A stretch of 48,486 nucleotides of DNA from Planctomycetota bacterium (GTDB lineage Bacteria; Planctomycetota; JAJSAM01; JAJVHW01), in contig JAJFFG010000007.1 of the NCBI GenBank assembly GCA_021776825.1, forward strand, positions 1 through 48,486. Reading direction: 5' to 3'. The notes beneath the pieces were generated by a model. That model did not search any database. It was not told where the DNA came from and saw only the letters and a program-made list of their open reading frames with translations. Positions 8,495 to 17,110 of the stretch are shown here, piece after piece (within the stretch, counting starts at the first letter, position 1; each line of letters starts with the position of its first letter). Made by a program: the position numbers and the translations under genes.

Positions 8495-9513
8495 AGCGTC
8501 TCGTCGCAGTGCTGGTGCTGGGGGGGCTGGTCGCGGCCGGTGTCGCCGTGCTCTCGTCCGACCAGAATGAACCGCCGCCGCCACCCAGTGAGGAGGGCGA
8601 CGTCGCGCGCAGCACGCCGTTCGTCAGCGCGGCGGAGTGCCGCGACTGCCACACGGACGTCTACGACGAGTGGCGCTCCAGTTATCACGGTCAGGCGTGG
8701 ACCGACCCGATGGTCCAGGCGCTCTCCGGAGGGTTCACGCAGTCCGAGTGCATCGACTGCCACGCGCCGCAGCCCATCCACGTCACCGGCGTCGAGCACC
8801 GGGTCGCGCCACGCGGTCACAACCGCACCGACGGTGTCGACTGTCTGACCTGCCACCTGCTCGAAGACGGAGTCTCGGTGGCGGCCGCCGCTACCGCCGA
8901 CACGACGCGGACGAAGGGGGCGTGTCGCCCTCGCGAGGTCCCCGTGATGACCGAGAGCACCGCCTGCGCCAGTTGTCACAACCAGCACGAGACCGTCGAC
9001 GAGGTTCTGGCAAGCGGACGCAACGAGACGTGTCAGACCTGTCACATGCCGGAGGTCGCGCGCTCGGGCGACGACGGCGCGCACTCCGGCCGAAGCCACC
9101 GTTTCCCCGGCGCTCACTCCGAGGAGATGCACCGCAAGGCGACGACGATGGCCGTGCGTGTGGCCGACGGCAAGATCCACGCCGACGTCACCAACTCCGG
9201 CGGTGCACACCACATCCCGACCGACGCCCGGCACCGCTCCTACAACGTCTGGATCACGCTCGTCGACGCGCGCGGCAATCCCTGGACGCCGGCGTGGCAG
9301 CAGATGGGTGACGGCGAGTACCGGCTGTACTACCGCGATGACTTCAAGGAGAGCACGCAGATCGCCAACGGTCAGACGCGCACGGCGACGTTCGACGTAC
9401 CGAGCGGGTTCAAGGGCACGGCGACCGTGCGTCTCACATACGCGTTGAACCCCGAGGATCTCGGACTTCGCGTCCTGACCAATGTCCATGAGCAGGAGAT
9501 CCAGATCCCATGA
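8491..9513 (+). CDS. Five-haem c-type cytochrome, membrane-anchored or secreted
   Basis: A 340-aa protein with an N-terminal hydrophobic anchor or signal (residues 4-21), a Pro/Glu linker (27-37) and five CxxCH haem-binding motifs: CRDCH (50-54), CIDCH (87-91), CLTCH (118-122), CASCH (159-163) and CQTCH (181-185). This spacing resembles the cytochrome c-554/multihaem family. The C-terminal ~150 residues have no haem motifs and look like a beta-sandwich (VRVADGKIHADVTNSG). It should carry electrons outside the inner membrane; donor and acceptor are unknown. The start overlaps the ABC ATPase stop and the stop overlaps the TPR start, 4 nt each, so the three proteins are probably made together. 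Confidence 0.85.
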   Translation: MKRLVAVLVLGGLVAAGVAVLSSDQNEPPPPPSEEGDVARSTPFVSAAECRDCHTDVYDEWRSSYHGQAWTDPMVQALSGGFTQSECIDCHAPQPIHVTGVEHRVAPRGHNRTDGVDCLTCHLLEDGVSVAAAATADTTRTKGACRPREVPVMTESTACASCHNQHETVDEVLASGRNETCQTCHMPEVARSGDDGAHSGRSHRFPGAHSEEMHRKATTMAVRVADGKIHADVTNSGGAHHIPTDARHRSYNVWITLVDARGNPWTPAWQQMGDGEYRLYYRDDFKESTQIANGQTRTATFDVPSGFKGTATVRLTYALNPEDLGLRVLTNVHEQEIQIP

Positions 9514-11015
9514 GGCGCGCCGCACTTGCTCTCGCGTTCACCCTGGTTCTCGGCGCGAGCCCCTCGCTCGCTCAAGATGCCCCGGCCCCGCCCGCCGAGG
9601 ATCCCGCGGTCGTCGAGTCGACGCTGCGCGGCCTGATCGACGACGCCGCCGGCGACGAGCGCCGCGACCTCGTGCGTCGTCTGGCACAGCATCTCGAGAC
9701 CCAGTGGCAGTGGCTCCCCGCTGCGTCGCTGTGGCGCGAACTCCGTCGTGCGGACGGTCACGCCGACGACGCGATGGGCGAAGGGCGTGCGTTGCTCGGT
9801 TTCGCAGAGGACGTCCTCCGCAGTGGGGGGATGGGCGGAGGAATCCGCGCGGCGTTCGAGGATGCGCGGCTCGCGCTCGGTCGCGCGAAGGAGATGGGGG
9901 CCGCGTCGGTCGACGTCGAGATCGGTCTCGCCCGCTGCGCCGCGGCGCAGGGTGACCCCGACCGACAGATTGCCGTGCTCGACGCCGCCGCTGAGCGCTG
10001 GCCGAAGGAGGCGCAGATCTCGCGACAGCGCGCGTTCGCGTACCAGAACGCGGGCCAGTTCGAGCGCGCCGTGGAACTCTTTCAGGGGCTCGTCGAAGCC
10101 ACCCCGGACGAGGTGCTGCTGCACCGCGCGCTCTCGTACTCCGCGCGCATGGCAGGCGACGAGGAGACCGCGGTGTCGGCAGCCGGGCAAGCGATCGCGC
10201 TGGCCCCCAAGACCGGCGCGCCCTGGAAGTCGCTCTGGGACGTCTTCGCTGGCGGACGCCGCTTCGGCGAGTTGACCGATGCCATGACGCCGCTCGCGGA
10301 GCGCTTCCCAGCCAGCGCTCCCGGTGCCTACTACACCGGCTACGCCGCGCAGTACGCGCGCCGGTTCGACCTCTCGTTGACGTGGCTTCGTCGCGCCTGG
10401 GAGAACGACGGTACCTACCACGCCGCGCGGATCGCGGCAGCGTCGATCCTGCGTTTCGAGAAGCGCGACCGCGAGGGCGCGGCCGCGCTGTATCGCGACG
10501 TGCTGGCAGCCCAACCCGACGATATGCAGGCCATCTCTGGACTCGCCGATATCGCGGTCCGGCTCGGCGACGAGCGGAAGCACGCCGAGGCGATCCCGTA
10601 CTTCGCGGAGGTCGCTAATGCGCTTCCTGATGACGGACGCGTGCATGCGAATCTCGCGTTGGCGCTGCGTTGGACCGGCAGCTATGACAAGGCCGTCGCG
10701 GCGTACGAGCAAGCCGTCGAGGCATCCCCCGACGACGCGCAGATTCGGAACGACTTCGGGCTCCTGCTCCTCGTGATGAAGAACGACGAGCGTGCAACCG
10801 AGGTCTTCAAGGCCGCCAACGAAGTCGACCCCCTGCACAATGACGGTCTCGAGAACCTCGGGTTCATGGCCCGCGAGCGTGGCGACATGTCTGCGGCCCG
10901 CGAGTGGTTCGAGATGGCGTGGAAGGCGGCGATCGATCGGGATCACGAGGGCCAGATCGCCCGTCATCGGCGCAACGCGGACGACGTCCGCTGGCCTCTT
11001 CCGCCGCTCCGATGA
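9510..11015 (+). CDS. Secreted TPR protein coupled to the multihaem cytochrome
   Basis: A 501-aa protein whose ATG overlaps the cytochrome stop codon (ATGA). The signal peptide (AALALAFTLVLGASPSLAQD) ends near residue 22. Tetratricopeptide repeats then run almost to the end, for example RAFAYQNAGQFERAVELFQG, VHANLALALRWTGSYDKAV and NLGFMARERGDMSAAREWF. It is probably a periplasmic scaffold. Given the tight coupling, it may organise or help assemble the cytochrome; that is inference. In some planctomycetes multihaem and TPR domains occur in one polypeptide (family knowledge), which would fit. Confidence 0.75.
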   Translation: MRRAALALAFTLVLGASPSLAQDAPAPPAEDPAVVESTLRGLIDDAAGDERRDLVRRLAQHLETQWQWLPAASLWRELRRADGHADDAMGEGRALLGFAEDVLRSGGMGGGIRAAFEDARLALGRAKEMGAASVDVEIGLARCAAAQGDPDRQIAVLDAAAERWPKEAQISRQRAFAYQNAGQFERAVELFQGLVEATPDEVLLHRALSYSARMAGDEETAVSAAGQAIALAPKTGAPWKSLWDVFAGGRRFGELTDAMTPLAERFPASAPGAYYTGYAAQYARRFDLSLTWLRRAWENDGTYHAARIAAASILRFEKRDREGAAALYRDVLAAQPDDMQAISGLADIAVRLGDERKHAEAIPYFAEVANALPDDGRVHANLALALRWTGSYDKAVAAYEQAVEASPDDAQIRNDFGLLLLVMKNDERATEVFKAANEVDPLHNDGLENLGFMARERGDMSAAREWFEMAWKAAIDRDHEGQIARHRRNADDVRWPLPPLR

Positions 11016-11203
11016 GTCGAGCCTGAGCCGGTTCTCCCGGCCCGGCCCGCAATTCGCTGTAACTCCCCTCGTGTGCGCGACGTTGGAATCTCTGGAGCGT
11101 GAGTCGAAGCGCCGCTTTCCGAGCGGTGCGCCGAACTCGTAGGATGTGGGACCTGGCGGCGTGACGACCGTTACGCCACGGGAACCGCTGGAGGAGCTGG
11201 ATC

Positions 11204-12613
11204 ATGCGCCGTCAACTGCTCGCAATCGGGGTCGCAACCGCCGTGTTCGCCGGAGGGCTGACCCTCGTCGGGGACAGTCATGCCCAGGAGAAGGTGCCGG
11301 GTAAGACCAAGACCGGTGTGACCAAGCTCGTCGCGCAGCTCGTCGGCGGCGAGGTCGATCCCGGCGATCGGCGCGCTCGCGAGGAGATCTTCCTCGAGAT
11401 CGACAAGCTGATCGCGAAGAGGATCGACAAGAAGCGCGTCGCGATCCGCACGCCCTCGTTCTGGGTCGGCGTGATCCAGAGTGGCTACTTCTCGGATCGC
11501 AAGTCCGCGAAATCGAACCGTCTTGTGACCGAGGACATGGCTATCGAGCTGTCGGACGGCAGCCCCGGCGACGTCCCCATCACGTACTTCGCGGGGAAGA
11601 AGAACAACAAGAAGACGGGCGCCAAGCTCGTCGTGATGGTCCTTCCCGAAGGCACGGACGCGAAGGCGTACGTGGAGACCAACTGGCAGGCGAACGAGTT
11701 GGTCCTCGGCGGTTCGATGGTCGTCGCGGCGATCACCGCCTCCGACAAGTACCCCATCGGCAAGCAGCCGTTCCTGGCCGTGTTCCCGTTCCTGCATCTG
11801 CGCGAGCAGTTCAACATCGACGCGAACGGTTGGTATCTCGGTGGCGTCGGCGCGATGTGCGGCCCGGTCCAGACGGCAGCCTCCGAGGTGATGCCGGACC
11901 GCATCGCGGCGCTCGTACTCGACAATCCTCCGACAGCGCTGACGAACGAGAACTCCTCGCTCTTCCAGTGCGTTGTGCACCACGATGGCGAGACGAACGC
12001 CGCCGCGACGACGTACGCCGAGTTGAACGCTGAGGGCAACGCCGCCATCGCGAAGAGCGAGACGTCGATGACCGAGTTGGTCACGTGGGTCCAAGGCCAC
12101 GCCGGTCGCATACTGCCCGGCACGTACGAGTTCGTCTCTTCCACGACCGAGGAAGGAGTCGACACTCCCTGGACCGGCTCCTTCTACATCGTGAGCCCGG
12201 CGAAACGCGGCGTGCCGGTCAAGTTGAAGATCGCGTACGACCGCGAGGGCGCGGCGGTGCAGATCGACGGCGAGAACCTCGGTGAGTTCCGGCTCTTCAT
12301 GAACGACGAACTACTGGATCTCAGCGAAGAGGTCACCATCGTCGTGAACGGCGAGGAACTCGTGACGCGCAAGTTCGAGCGTCGCTTCCGCGACATGTTC
12401 GAGGTGGCCGACGAGTACGGCGAGTACGGACGCGTCTTCCCTGCCGAGTACCGCGGCTTCGCGCCGTCCACCGTGCCCGAGGATGCAGGCGACGGTCCGG
12501 GCGAGGGCGATCCGGCTGCTGGCGATGGCGATCCGGCCCCCGGTGACGGCGATCCGGCCGGTGGCGATGGCGGCGCCGCAGGTGGTGGCGACGGCGGCGG
12601 CGACGGCGAGTAG
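11204..12613 (+). CDS. Secreted degenerate alpha/beta-hydrolase-like protein with Gly/Asp tail
   Basis: A 469-aa protein from the ATG at 11204, with ggagg at 11190-11194 as ribosome binding site. A signal peptide (residues 1-27) is followed by an alpha/beta-hydrolase-like layout: a strand KLVVMVLPEG, then WYLGGVGAMCG (210-220) where hydrolases carry the nucleophile elbow GxSxG, then PDRIAALVL. The Ser is replaced by Gly or Ala. A later segment (NDELLDLSEEVTIVVNGEEL, ending in RVFPAEYRGF) matches the small C-terminal domain seen in planctomycete secreted hydrolases and esterases (recalled from family knowledge). The tail is a GDGDPA/GDGG low-complexity run. It is probably a binding pseudoenzyme. 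A 188-bp gap separates it from the preceding TPR gene, so it may have its own promoter. Confidence 0.6.
   Translation: MRRQLLAIGVATAVFAGGLTLVGDSHAQEKVPGKTKTGVTKLVAQLVGGEVDPGDRRAREEIFLEIDKLIAKRIDKKRVAIRTPSFWVGVIQSGYFSDRKSAKSNRLVTEDMAIELSDGSPGDVPITYFAGKKNNKKTGAKLVVMVLPEGTDAKAYVETNWQANELVLGGSMVVAAITASDKYPIGKQPFLAVFPFLHLREQFNIDANGWYLGGVGAMCGPVQTAASEVMPDRIAALVLDNPPTALTNENSSLFQCVVHHDGETNAAATTYAELNAEGNAAIAKSETSMTELVTWVQGHAGRILPGTYEFVSSTTEEGVDTPWTGSFYIVSPAKRGVPVKLKIAYDREGAAVQIDGENLGEFRLFMNDELLDLSEEVTIVVNGEELVTRKFERRFRDMFEVADEYGEYGRVFPAEYRGFAPSTVPEDAGDGPGEGDPAAGDGDPAPGDGDPAGGDGGAAGGGDGGGDGE
12486..12612 (+). repeat. Low-complexity Gly/Asp-coding repeat
   Basis: The 3' end of the preceding gene contains ggcgatccggc at about 12507-12517, followed by near copies every 20-30 bases, encoding GDGDPA/GDPAGG units. 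Such tracts expand and contract easily, and the tail may act as a flexible or Ca-binding extension outside the cell. Confidence 0.7.
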
Positions 12614-12622
12614 GTCGACCGA

Positions 12623-14323
12623 ATGGCGGACGCGCCGCGGCCCGATCCGCCGGCGATTGGCCCGCGCGTCCATCTGACGCGCGGGCAATCTGCGTTCCTC
12701 CTGGCGACCGTCTTCTGCTCCGGCTGTGCCGTCATGGTCCTGGAGATGACGGCGATCCGCGTCTTCCAGCCGTTCTTCGGCTCGTCGAACTACGTCTGGA
12801 CAAACGTCATCGGCGTCGTGATGGCGGCCCTCGCCGTCGGCTACGCATCCGGTGGTCGCATCGCCGACCGGCGGCCCTCGGTCACGCTGCTCTACGGGCT
12901 GCTCGCGGCCGTTGGCGCAGTGATCCTCGCCGTGGTCCCCCTCGCGACGCCGGTCTCCGAGTGGCTCGTCCCTGTTGATCTCCACATCGAGGGCGTCGCG
13001 ACGACGCTCTCGCGTGCCTCGCTGATCGCGTCGCTCATCCTCTTCGCGCCACCGACGCTGCTCCTCGGCATGGTCTCGCCGCTGGCGGTGAAACTGCTCT
13101 CCGAGGGCGGAGTCGGTCGCGCGGCGGGGCGTGTCTTCGCCATCGGCACGGTCGGCTCACTGGTCGGGACGTACCTGCCGACGTACGTTCTGGTCCCGGA
13201 GCTGGGATCACGCCGGACGTTGCAGGTCGCCGCGGCGATGCTCGTGGTCCCGGCAGTGATCGGCCTGATCGCCTTCGCGCGCCGACGCGGCGTCGTCGCC
13301 GCACTGATCACGATCATCGTGACCCTTCCGGCTGGCGCGCTCGCCAACGTCCGACCGGCGCGCTCGCTTCCGACACTGTTCAACGACTACGAGCCCGAGT
13401 TGATCGAGGAACTGGAGTCGCCGTACCAGTACGTACGCGTGCGCGAAGACCGTTCGCCGAGCGGTCAGATCGAGCTCACGATGATGCTGAACGAAGGCGT
13501 GTTCACGTACCACTCGTTCATGATCGAAGGGCGGTACCTGACGGACTCGAGGTACTACGACGACTACATCGTGCTCCCCCTGCTCATGGACGTGCCGCGC
13601 GACGAGGAACTGCGGGCAGCCGTCGTCGGACTCGCGTGCGGCATCACGGTGCGGCAGTGGAAGCATTTCTGGGACGGACCCTATCGACTGCACGTGGATG
13701 GCGCTGAGCTCGACCCGGCCGTCGTGGACATCGGGCGCCGCCACTTCGGGATGCCGGGCGACGACGCGGACTGGCTCGACACACACGTGATCGACGGGCG
13801 CCAGATGCTCGTTGCGTTGCCGCCCGAGCGCGACTTCCACATGATCGTGGTCGACGCGTTCACGCAGGAGTACTACATCCCGTTCCACGTCGGTACGCGC
13901 GAGTTCTTCGAGCTCTGCCGCGAGCGTCTCGCGCCGGGTGGGATCATCGCGATGAACGTGTACGCGCTCTACGCGGATTCCGGCACGCTCCTGGCGCTCG
14001 AGAACACGCTCGCCACCGTGTTCGGCGAGGCTGTCCGTGTTCGCCGAGGATGGGGCGGGAACTTCCTCCTCATGGCACGCAAGGATGCTCCGATCGAGGT
14101 CAATCGACTGGCGCGCTCACGCGTCGAGGAGCGCTGGGGAACGCGCGAGTCCGTGTCCGAGTGGGACGTCGTCATGCGCGACGTGGCCGGTCCGATGCCG
14201 CGCTTCGCGACGGTGGTCCGCCCTGATCCCGACGGGATCGTGCTCACCGACGACCACGCCCCGCTCGAGCGCCTCATGGACGAGATGGTCGACCGTGCGG
14301 AGCGGGAGATCCTCGGCCGATGA
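12623..14323 (+). CDS. Membrane protein fused to a spermidine-synthase-like domain
   Basis: A 566-aa protein. Residues 22-235 form about seven membrane segments beginning with the family hallmark VLEMTAIRVFQPFFG (39-53), then WTNVIG and GYASGGRIADR. Residues 265-500 form a Rossmann-type aminopropyltransferase/methyltransferase-like domain with VVGLACG in place of the usual Gly-rich SAM loop, an acidic residue after the next strand (DGAELDP), and VVDAFTQEYYIPFHVG. The canonical spermidine-synthase motif around the catalytic Asp is altered, so polyamine synthesis is doubtful; this fused family is mostly of unknown function. The gene starts 9 bp after the previous stop and overlaps the next gene by 4 nt. 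Confidence 0.72.
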   Translation: MADAPRPDPPAIGPRVHLTRGQSAFLLATVFCSGCAVMVLEMTAIRVFQPFFGSSNYVWTNVIGVVMAALAVGYASGGRIADRRPSVTLLYGLLAAVGAVILAVVPLATPVSEWLVPVDLHIEGVATTLSRASLIASLILFAPPTLLLGMVSPLAVKLLSEGGVGRAAGRVFAIGTVGSLVGTYLPTYVLVPELGSRRTLQVAAAMLVVPAVIGLIAFARRRGVVAALITIIVTLPAGALANVRPARSLPTLFNDYEPELIEELESPYQYVRVREDRSPSGQIELTMMLNEGVFTYHSFMIEGRYLTDSRYYDDYIVLPLLMDVPRDEELRAAVVGLACGITVRQWKHFWDGPYRLHVDGAELDPAVVDIGRRHFGMPGDDADWLDTHVIDGRQMLVALPPERDFHMIVVDAFTQEYYIPFHVGTREFFELCRERLAPGGIIAMNVYALYADSGTLLALENTLATVFGEAVRVRRGWGGNFLLMARKDAPIEVNRLARSRVEERWGTRESVSEWDVVMRDVAGPMPRFATVVRPDPDGIVLTDDHAPLERLMDEMVDRAEREILGR

Positions 14324-15240
14324 GGGTCTTCGTCGTCGCAGGGCTGATGCTGACGATGGCAGGTTCGGTGCTCGCCATGACGGGCAGCGCGCTGGCGCAG
14401 GACTACGAGGAGGGCTCGCTGCGGCGCGAGGCCGATCGAGTCGTTCGGGACCGTGGTGTCGACGGCATCCGAGCCCTGCTCGAGTCAGCCACGGTGGGGG
14501 ACAGGTTCGAGATCGGGCGGTCACTCGATGCGGCTCGCGTTGCGCTCACCCACCTCCCTGCACCCGAGGGAACGGCCGCGGCGGCGCGGTTCTGCGACGA
14601 CGTGCTCACGGCGGATCGCACGCACGCGGATGCGTGGACCGTGGTCCACCAGCTGCGGCGCCGGATCAGCGATTCGCTCGACACCGAGACCGGCATCTGG
14701 TTTCTCGCACGCCTTCATGAGCACCATCCGGAGGCGACCCAGTATCGACTCGACCTGGCGCTGCTCCTGAAGGACACAGGGCGCTCCACCCAAGCCGTCG
14801 GCGCGCTGCGCGCGATCGTCGCCGACACGCCGGATTCCTCGCGCGCGCGCTGGAACCTGGCAGTCCTCGAGGAACTGGCCGGCCGCTTCGACGCGGCCAT
14901 CGAGCAGTACGACGCGTTGATCAAGGCCAACGGCGACCTGAGCGCCCATGCGTACAAGGTGGCCGTTCTCCGTCACTCGAAGAAGGACCTGGTCGCCACC
15001 GACCTCGCCCTGGCCGCCGCATTTGCGGCCCTCGAGTCAGCCGACCCATCGTCGACGCGCAACGACGTACGCGCGTCGCTGGAGTATCAGCGGGACATGC
15101 TCGTCGAGGACCGCGCCCGGCGCGCGAAACTGCTGAGTCTGACAGAGAGCATCGACCGGCGTCTCAAGTGGACGCTCGGCATCTGGGTGTTCGCGCTCCT
15201 CGGCACCGGGGTGCTGCTCCGACGTCGAGGCATTCTCTAG
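14320..15240 (+). CDS. TPR protein with signal peptide and C-terminal membrane anchor
   Basis: A 306-aa protein, translationally coupled to the spermidine-synthase-like gene (ATGA at 14320-14323). A signal peptide (LMLTMAGSVLAMTGSALAQD) is followed by a helical-repeat body with TPR-like units (LDLALLLKDTGRSTQAVGAL, WNLAVLEELAGRFDAAIEQY). A final membrane helix (WTLGIWVFALLGTGVLL) ends in Arg residues, so most of the protein should face the periplasm. The role is unknown; the coupling suggests it works with the membrane protein upstream. Confidence 0.7.
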   Translation: MRVFVVAGLMLTMAGSVLAMTGSALAQDYEEGSLRREADRVVRDRGVDGIRALLESATVGDRFEIGRSLDAARVALTHLPAPEGTAAAARFCDDVLTADRTHADAWTVVHQLRRRISDSLDTETGIWFLARLHEHHPEATQYRLDLALLLKDTGRSTQAVGALRAIVADTPDSSRARWNLAVLEELAGRFDAAIEQYDALIKANGDLSAHAYKVAVLRHSKKDLVATDLALAAAFAALESADPSSTRNDVRASLEYQRDMLVEDRARRAKLLSLTESIDRRLKWTLGIWVFALLGTGVLLRRRGIL

Positions 15241-15263
15241 CCCGGGCGAGTAGCCTCCCCCCG

Positions 15264-16040
15264 ATGCTGCGCTACGGCTCCGTTCCCTACCTGAACGCCG
15301 CACCGCTCCTCGAGGGTCTGGCCGACGAGGTGGGGGAGGTCCGCCTGGCGGTGCCGTCCGAACTCTCCCGTCTGCTCCGGGACGGCGAACTGGACGTGGC
15401 TCTCGCGCCGGTCGTGGCGGCGTTCGAGACCCCCGGCTCGCGCATCGTGCCGGTCGGCGCTGTCGTCGCGCGCGGAGCGGTGAAGAGTGTTCTTCTGTTC
15501 ACGCGCGGTCGACCGGAGGACGCGAAGACGGTCGCCCTCGACAGAGCGTCACGAACAAGTGCCGCACTCGTCCGGGTGCTCTATCGCCATCGGTGGGGGA
15601 CCTCCCCCACGTTCGTCCAACGCGAGTCCGATCCGGATCTGCGCGGTCTGGACACCGACGCGGCACTCTTGATCGGCGACCCGGCGCTGCGCGCCATTTG
15701 GGACGGCCCCCCGCCGGTGGACCTCGGCGCGGCTTGGAATGCGTGGACCGGACTGCCGTTCGTCTTCGCCACTTGGCTGGCGCGAACACCCGAGATCGCG
15801 TCGGAGGCCATCGAACCGCTGGCGAGGGCCGCCCACCGCGGACGAGAACGACTGCTCGAGATTGCCGCGCGTGGCGCCGCTGACGTCGGTCTCGATGACG
15901 ACGCGGCGCGCCGCTACCTGCGCGAGCACTTGTCGTTCGAGTACGGCCGCGACGAGCACGACGGCCTGATGCGGTTCCGCGAACTCTGGATGCAGACCCC
16001 GGGACTTTGTGGCCTGGATTCGGGGGGACAGGCCGTCTGA
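15264..16040 (+). CDS. mqnA: Chorismate dehydratase MqnA (futalosine menaquinone pathway)
   Basis: A 258-aa protein opening with the diagnostic YGSVPYLNAAPL (4-15). Its length and two-domain periplasmic-binding-protein layout fit MqnA, which dehydrates chorismate to 3-[(1-carboxyvinyl)oxy]benzoate, the first step of menaquinone synthesis by the futalosine route. The ATG at 15264 is 23 bases after the previous stop, and homology begins at once. No other mqn gene is nearby, so the pathway must be scattered, as is common. MqnD, a paralogue, is less likely given the start motif. Confidence 0.85.
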   Translation: MLRYGSVPYLNAAPLLEGLADEVGEVRLAVPSELSRLLRDGELDVALAPVVAAFETPGSRIVPVGAVVARGAVKSVLLFTRGRPEDAKTVALDRASRTSAALVRVLYRHRWGTSPTFVQRESDPDLRGLDTDAALLIGDPALRAIWDGPPPVDLGAAWNAWTGLPFVFATWLARTPEIASEAIEPLARAAHRGRERLLEIAARGAADVGLDDDAARRYLREHLSFEYGRDEHDGLMRFRELWMQTPGLCGLDSGGQAV

Positions 16041-16239
16041 GGCGCTCCTTCCACCCCGCTCACGCCCCCATTTGTCATAAGATGGATTATCGGACGTGCG
16101 GAATCGGGGCCGAGACGGGGAGTGGCGCAGTGGGAGGCTGGATAGCGAGTGTCGCTTCTGGTTATCGGCTTGGCTATTGCGACGTCCTCTGCGGGAGGCG
16201 TCCGGCATTCGCATCCAGGTGACACCGTGAGTCGAGCAA

Positions 16240-17010
16240 TCAGCCGAGCTGACCGGCGATCGTGAACGCGGCGACGACGCCGATGGCGAGGACCGAGATG
16301 CACCCGAAGTAGACGATCGTCAGCGCGATCGACCGCAGCGTGACGCCGACCAGAGAGCCGCCGAAGAAGCCCTTCAGGCCCCAGGTGACGTAGAGGAACT
16401 GCGCCACGACGAGCGAGATCTGCCAGCTCCAATAGTCAGCGTGTGCGATCGGCGCGAGCAGCAGCGTCAGGACGTTCGTGTGGGCGTACAGGTAGGCCAT
16501 GAGCGCGCAGTTCTCAGCGAAGTTGCGGCCGCTCTTCCAGAACAGCAGGCGCGTCGCGAGCGCCGACACGGGCAGTGACAGGATCACGATCGCCGACATC
16601 CAGCGCATCATGAACTCGGTCGCTTCGCGCTGGTTCCCGGCGTTCGGCGCCGTCATGTCCATCGGCGGGATCAGCGTCGGGACGATCAGCGCCGTCAGCG
16701 CGATGCTGGCGGCGGTCGTCAGCAGCAGGTAGCGGAACGGCGGGAACCGCCCGGACCGCTTGCCCTCCACGTACTCCCGCACAAACGCGCCTGGTGCGAC
16801 GGTCAGCCGCCGGAGCGTGGTCCAGATCGTCGAGTTGGCGTCGGTGACGACGTGAGTCCACTTGGACAGGACGTCGCGAGTCCGTAGCCGTTCGTGGCGG
16901 TTGTCCTGGCCGCACTTGTGACAGAAGCGCCCCATCCGTTCGGTGTCGCACGCCGGACAGCGCGCGGCGGGGCGGTCCTTGGCGGGGGATGGCGGCACCT
17001 CGGCGGACAT
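16240..17010 (-). CDS. DUF3667-type zinc-ribbon membrane protein
   Basis: A 256-aa protein. Two Cys pairs near the N-terminus (CPACDTERMGRFCHKCGQ, residues 18-35) form a zinc ribbon, followed by the family segment around RLRTRDVLSKW, a GAFVREYVEGKR motif before the membrane part, and four or five hydrophobic segments. This matches DUF3667, a family of unknown function. It stands alone on the minus strand between two plus-strand genes. The 199-bp gap on its left (16041-16239) shows no gene I can support. Confidence 0.75.
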   Translation of the reverse strand: MSAEVPPSPAKDRPAARCPACDTERMGRFCHKCGQDNRHERLRTRDVLSKWTHVVTDANSTIWTTLRRLTVAPGAFVREYVEGKRSGRFPPFRYLLLTTAASIALTALIVPTLIPPMDMTAPNAGNQREATEFMMRWMSAIVILSLPVSALATRLLFWKSGRNFAENCALMAYLYAHTNVLTLLLAPIAHADYWSWQISLVVAQFLYVTWGLKGFFGGSLVGVTLRSIALTIVYFGCISVLAIGVVAAFTIAGQLG

Positions 17011-17110
17011 GTCAGAAGACTACGCAGTCGGCTGTCACGAGTCGCGCCCCTGCGCGTCCAAGCGGTGAGGGGTCCCCCACCGCACGGTGAGCGGAATGGA
17101 GTGTCGTTGC

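Noticed and set aside
12623..14323. True spermidine synthase
   Set aside because: The SAM-binding Gly loop and the catalytic region are altered and the domain is fused to a seven-helix membrane part, so polyamine synthesis is not supported.
16041..16239. Possible small gene in the gap between mqnA and the DUF3667 gene
   Set aside because: Short open frames exist on both strands, but none has a ribosome binding site or recognisable protein character.
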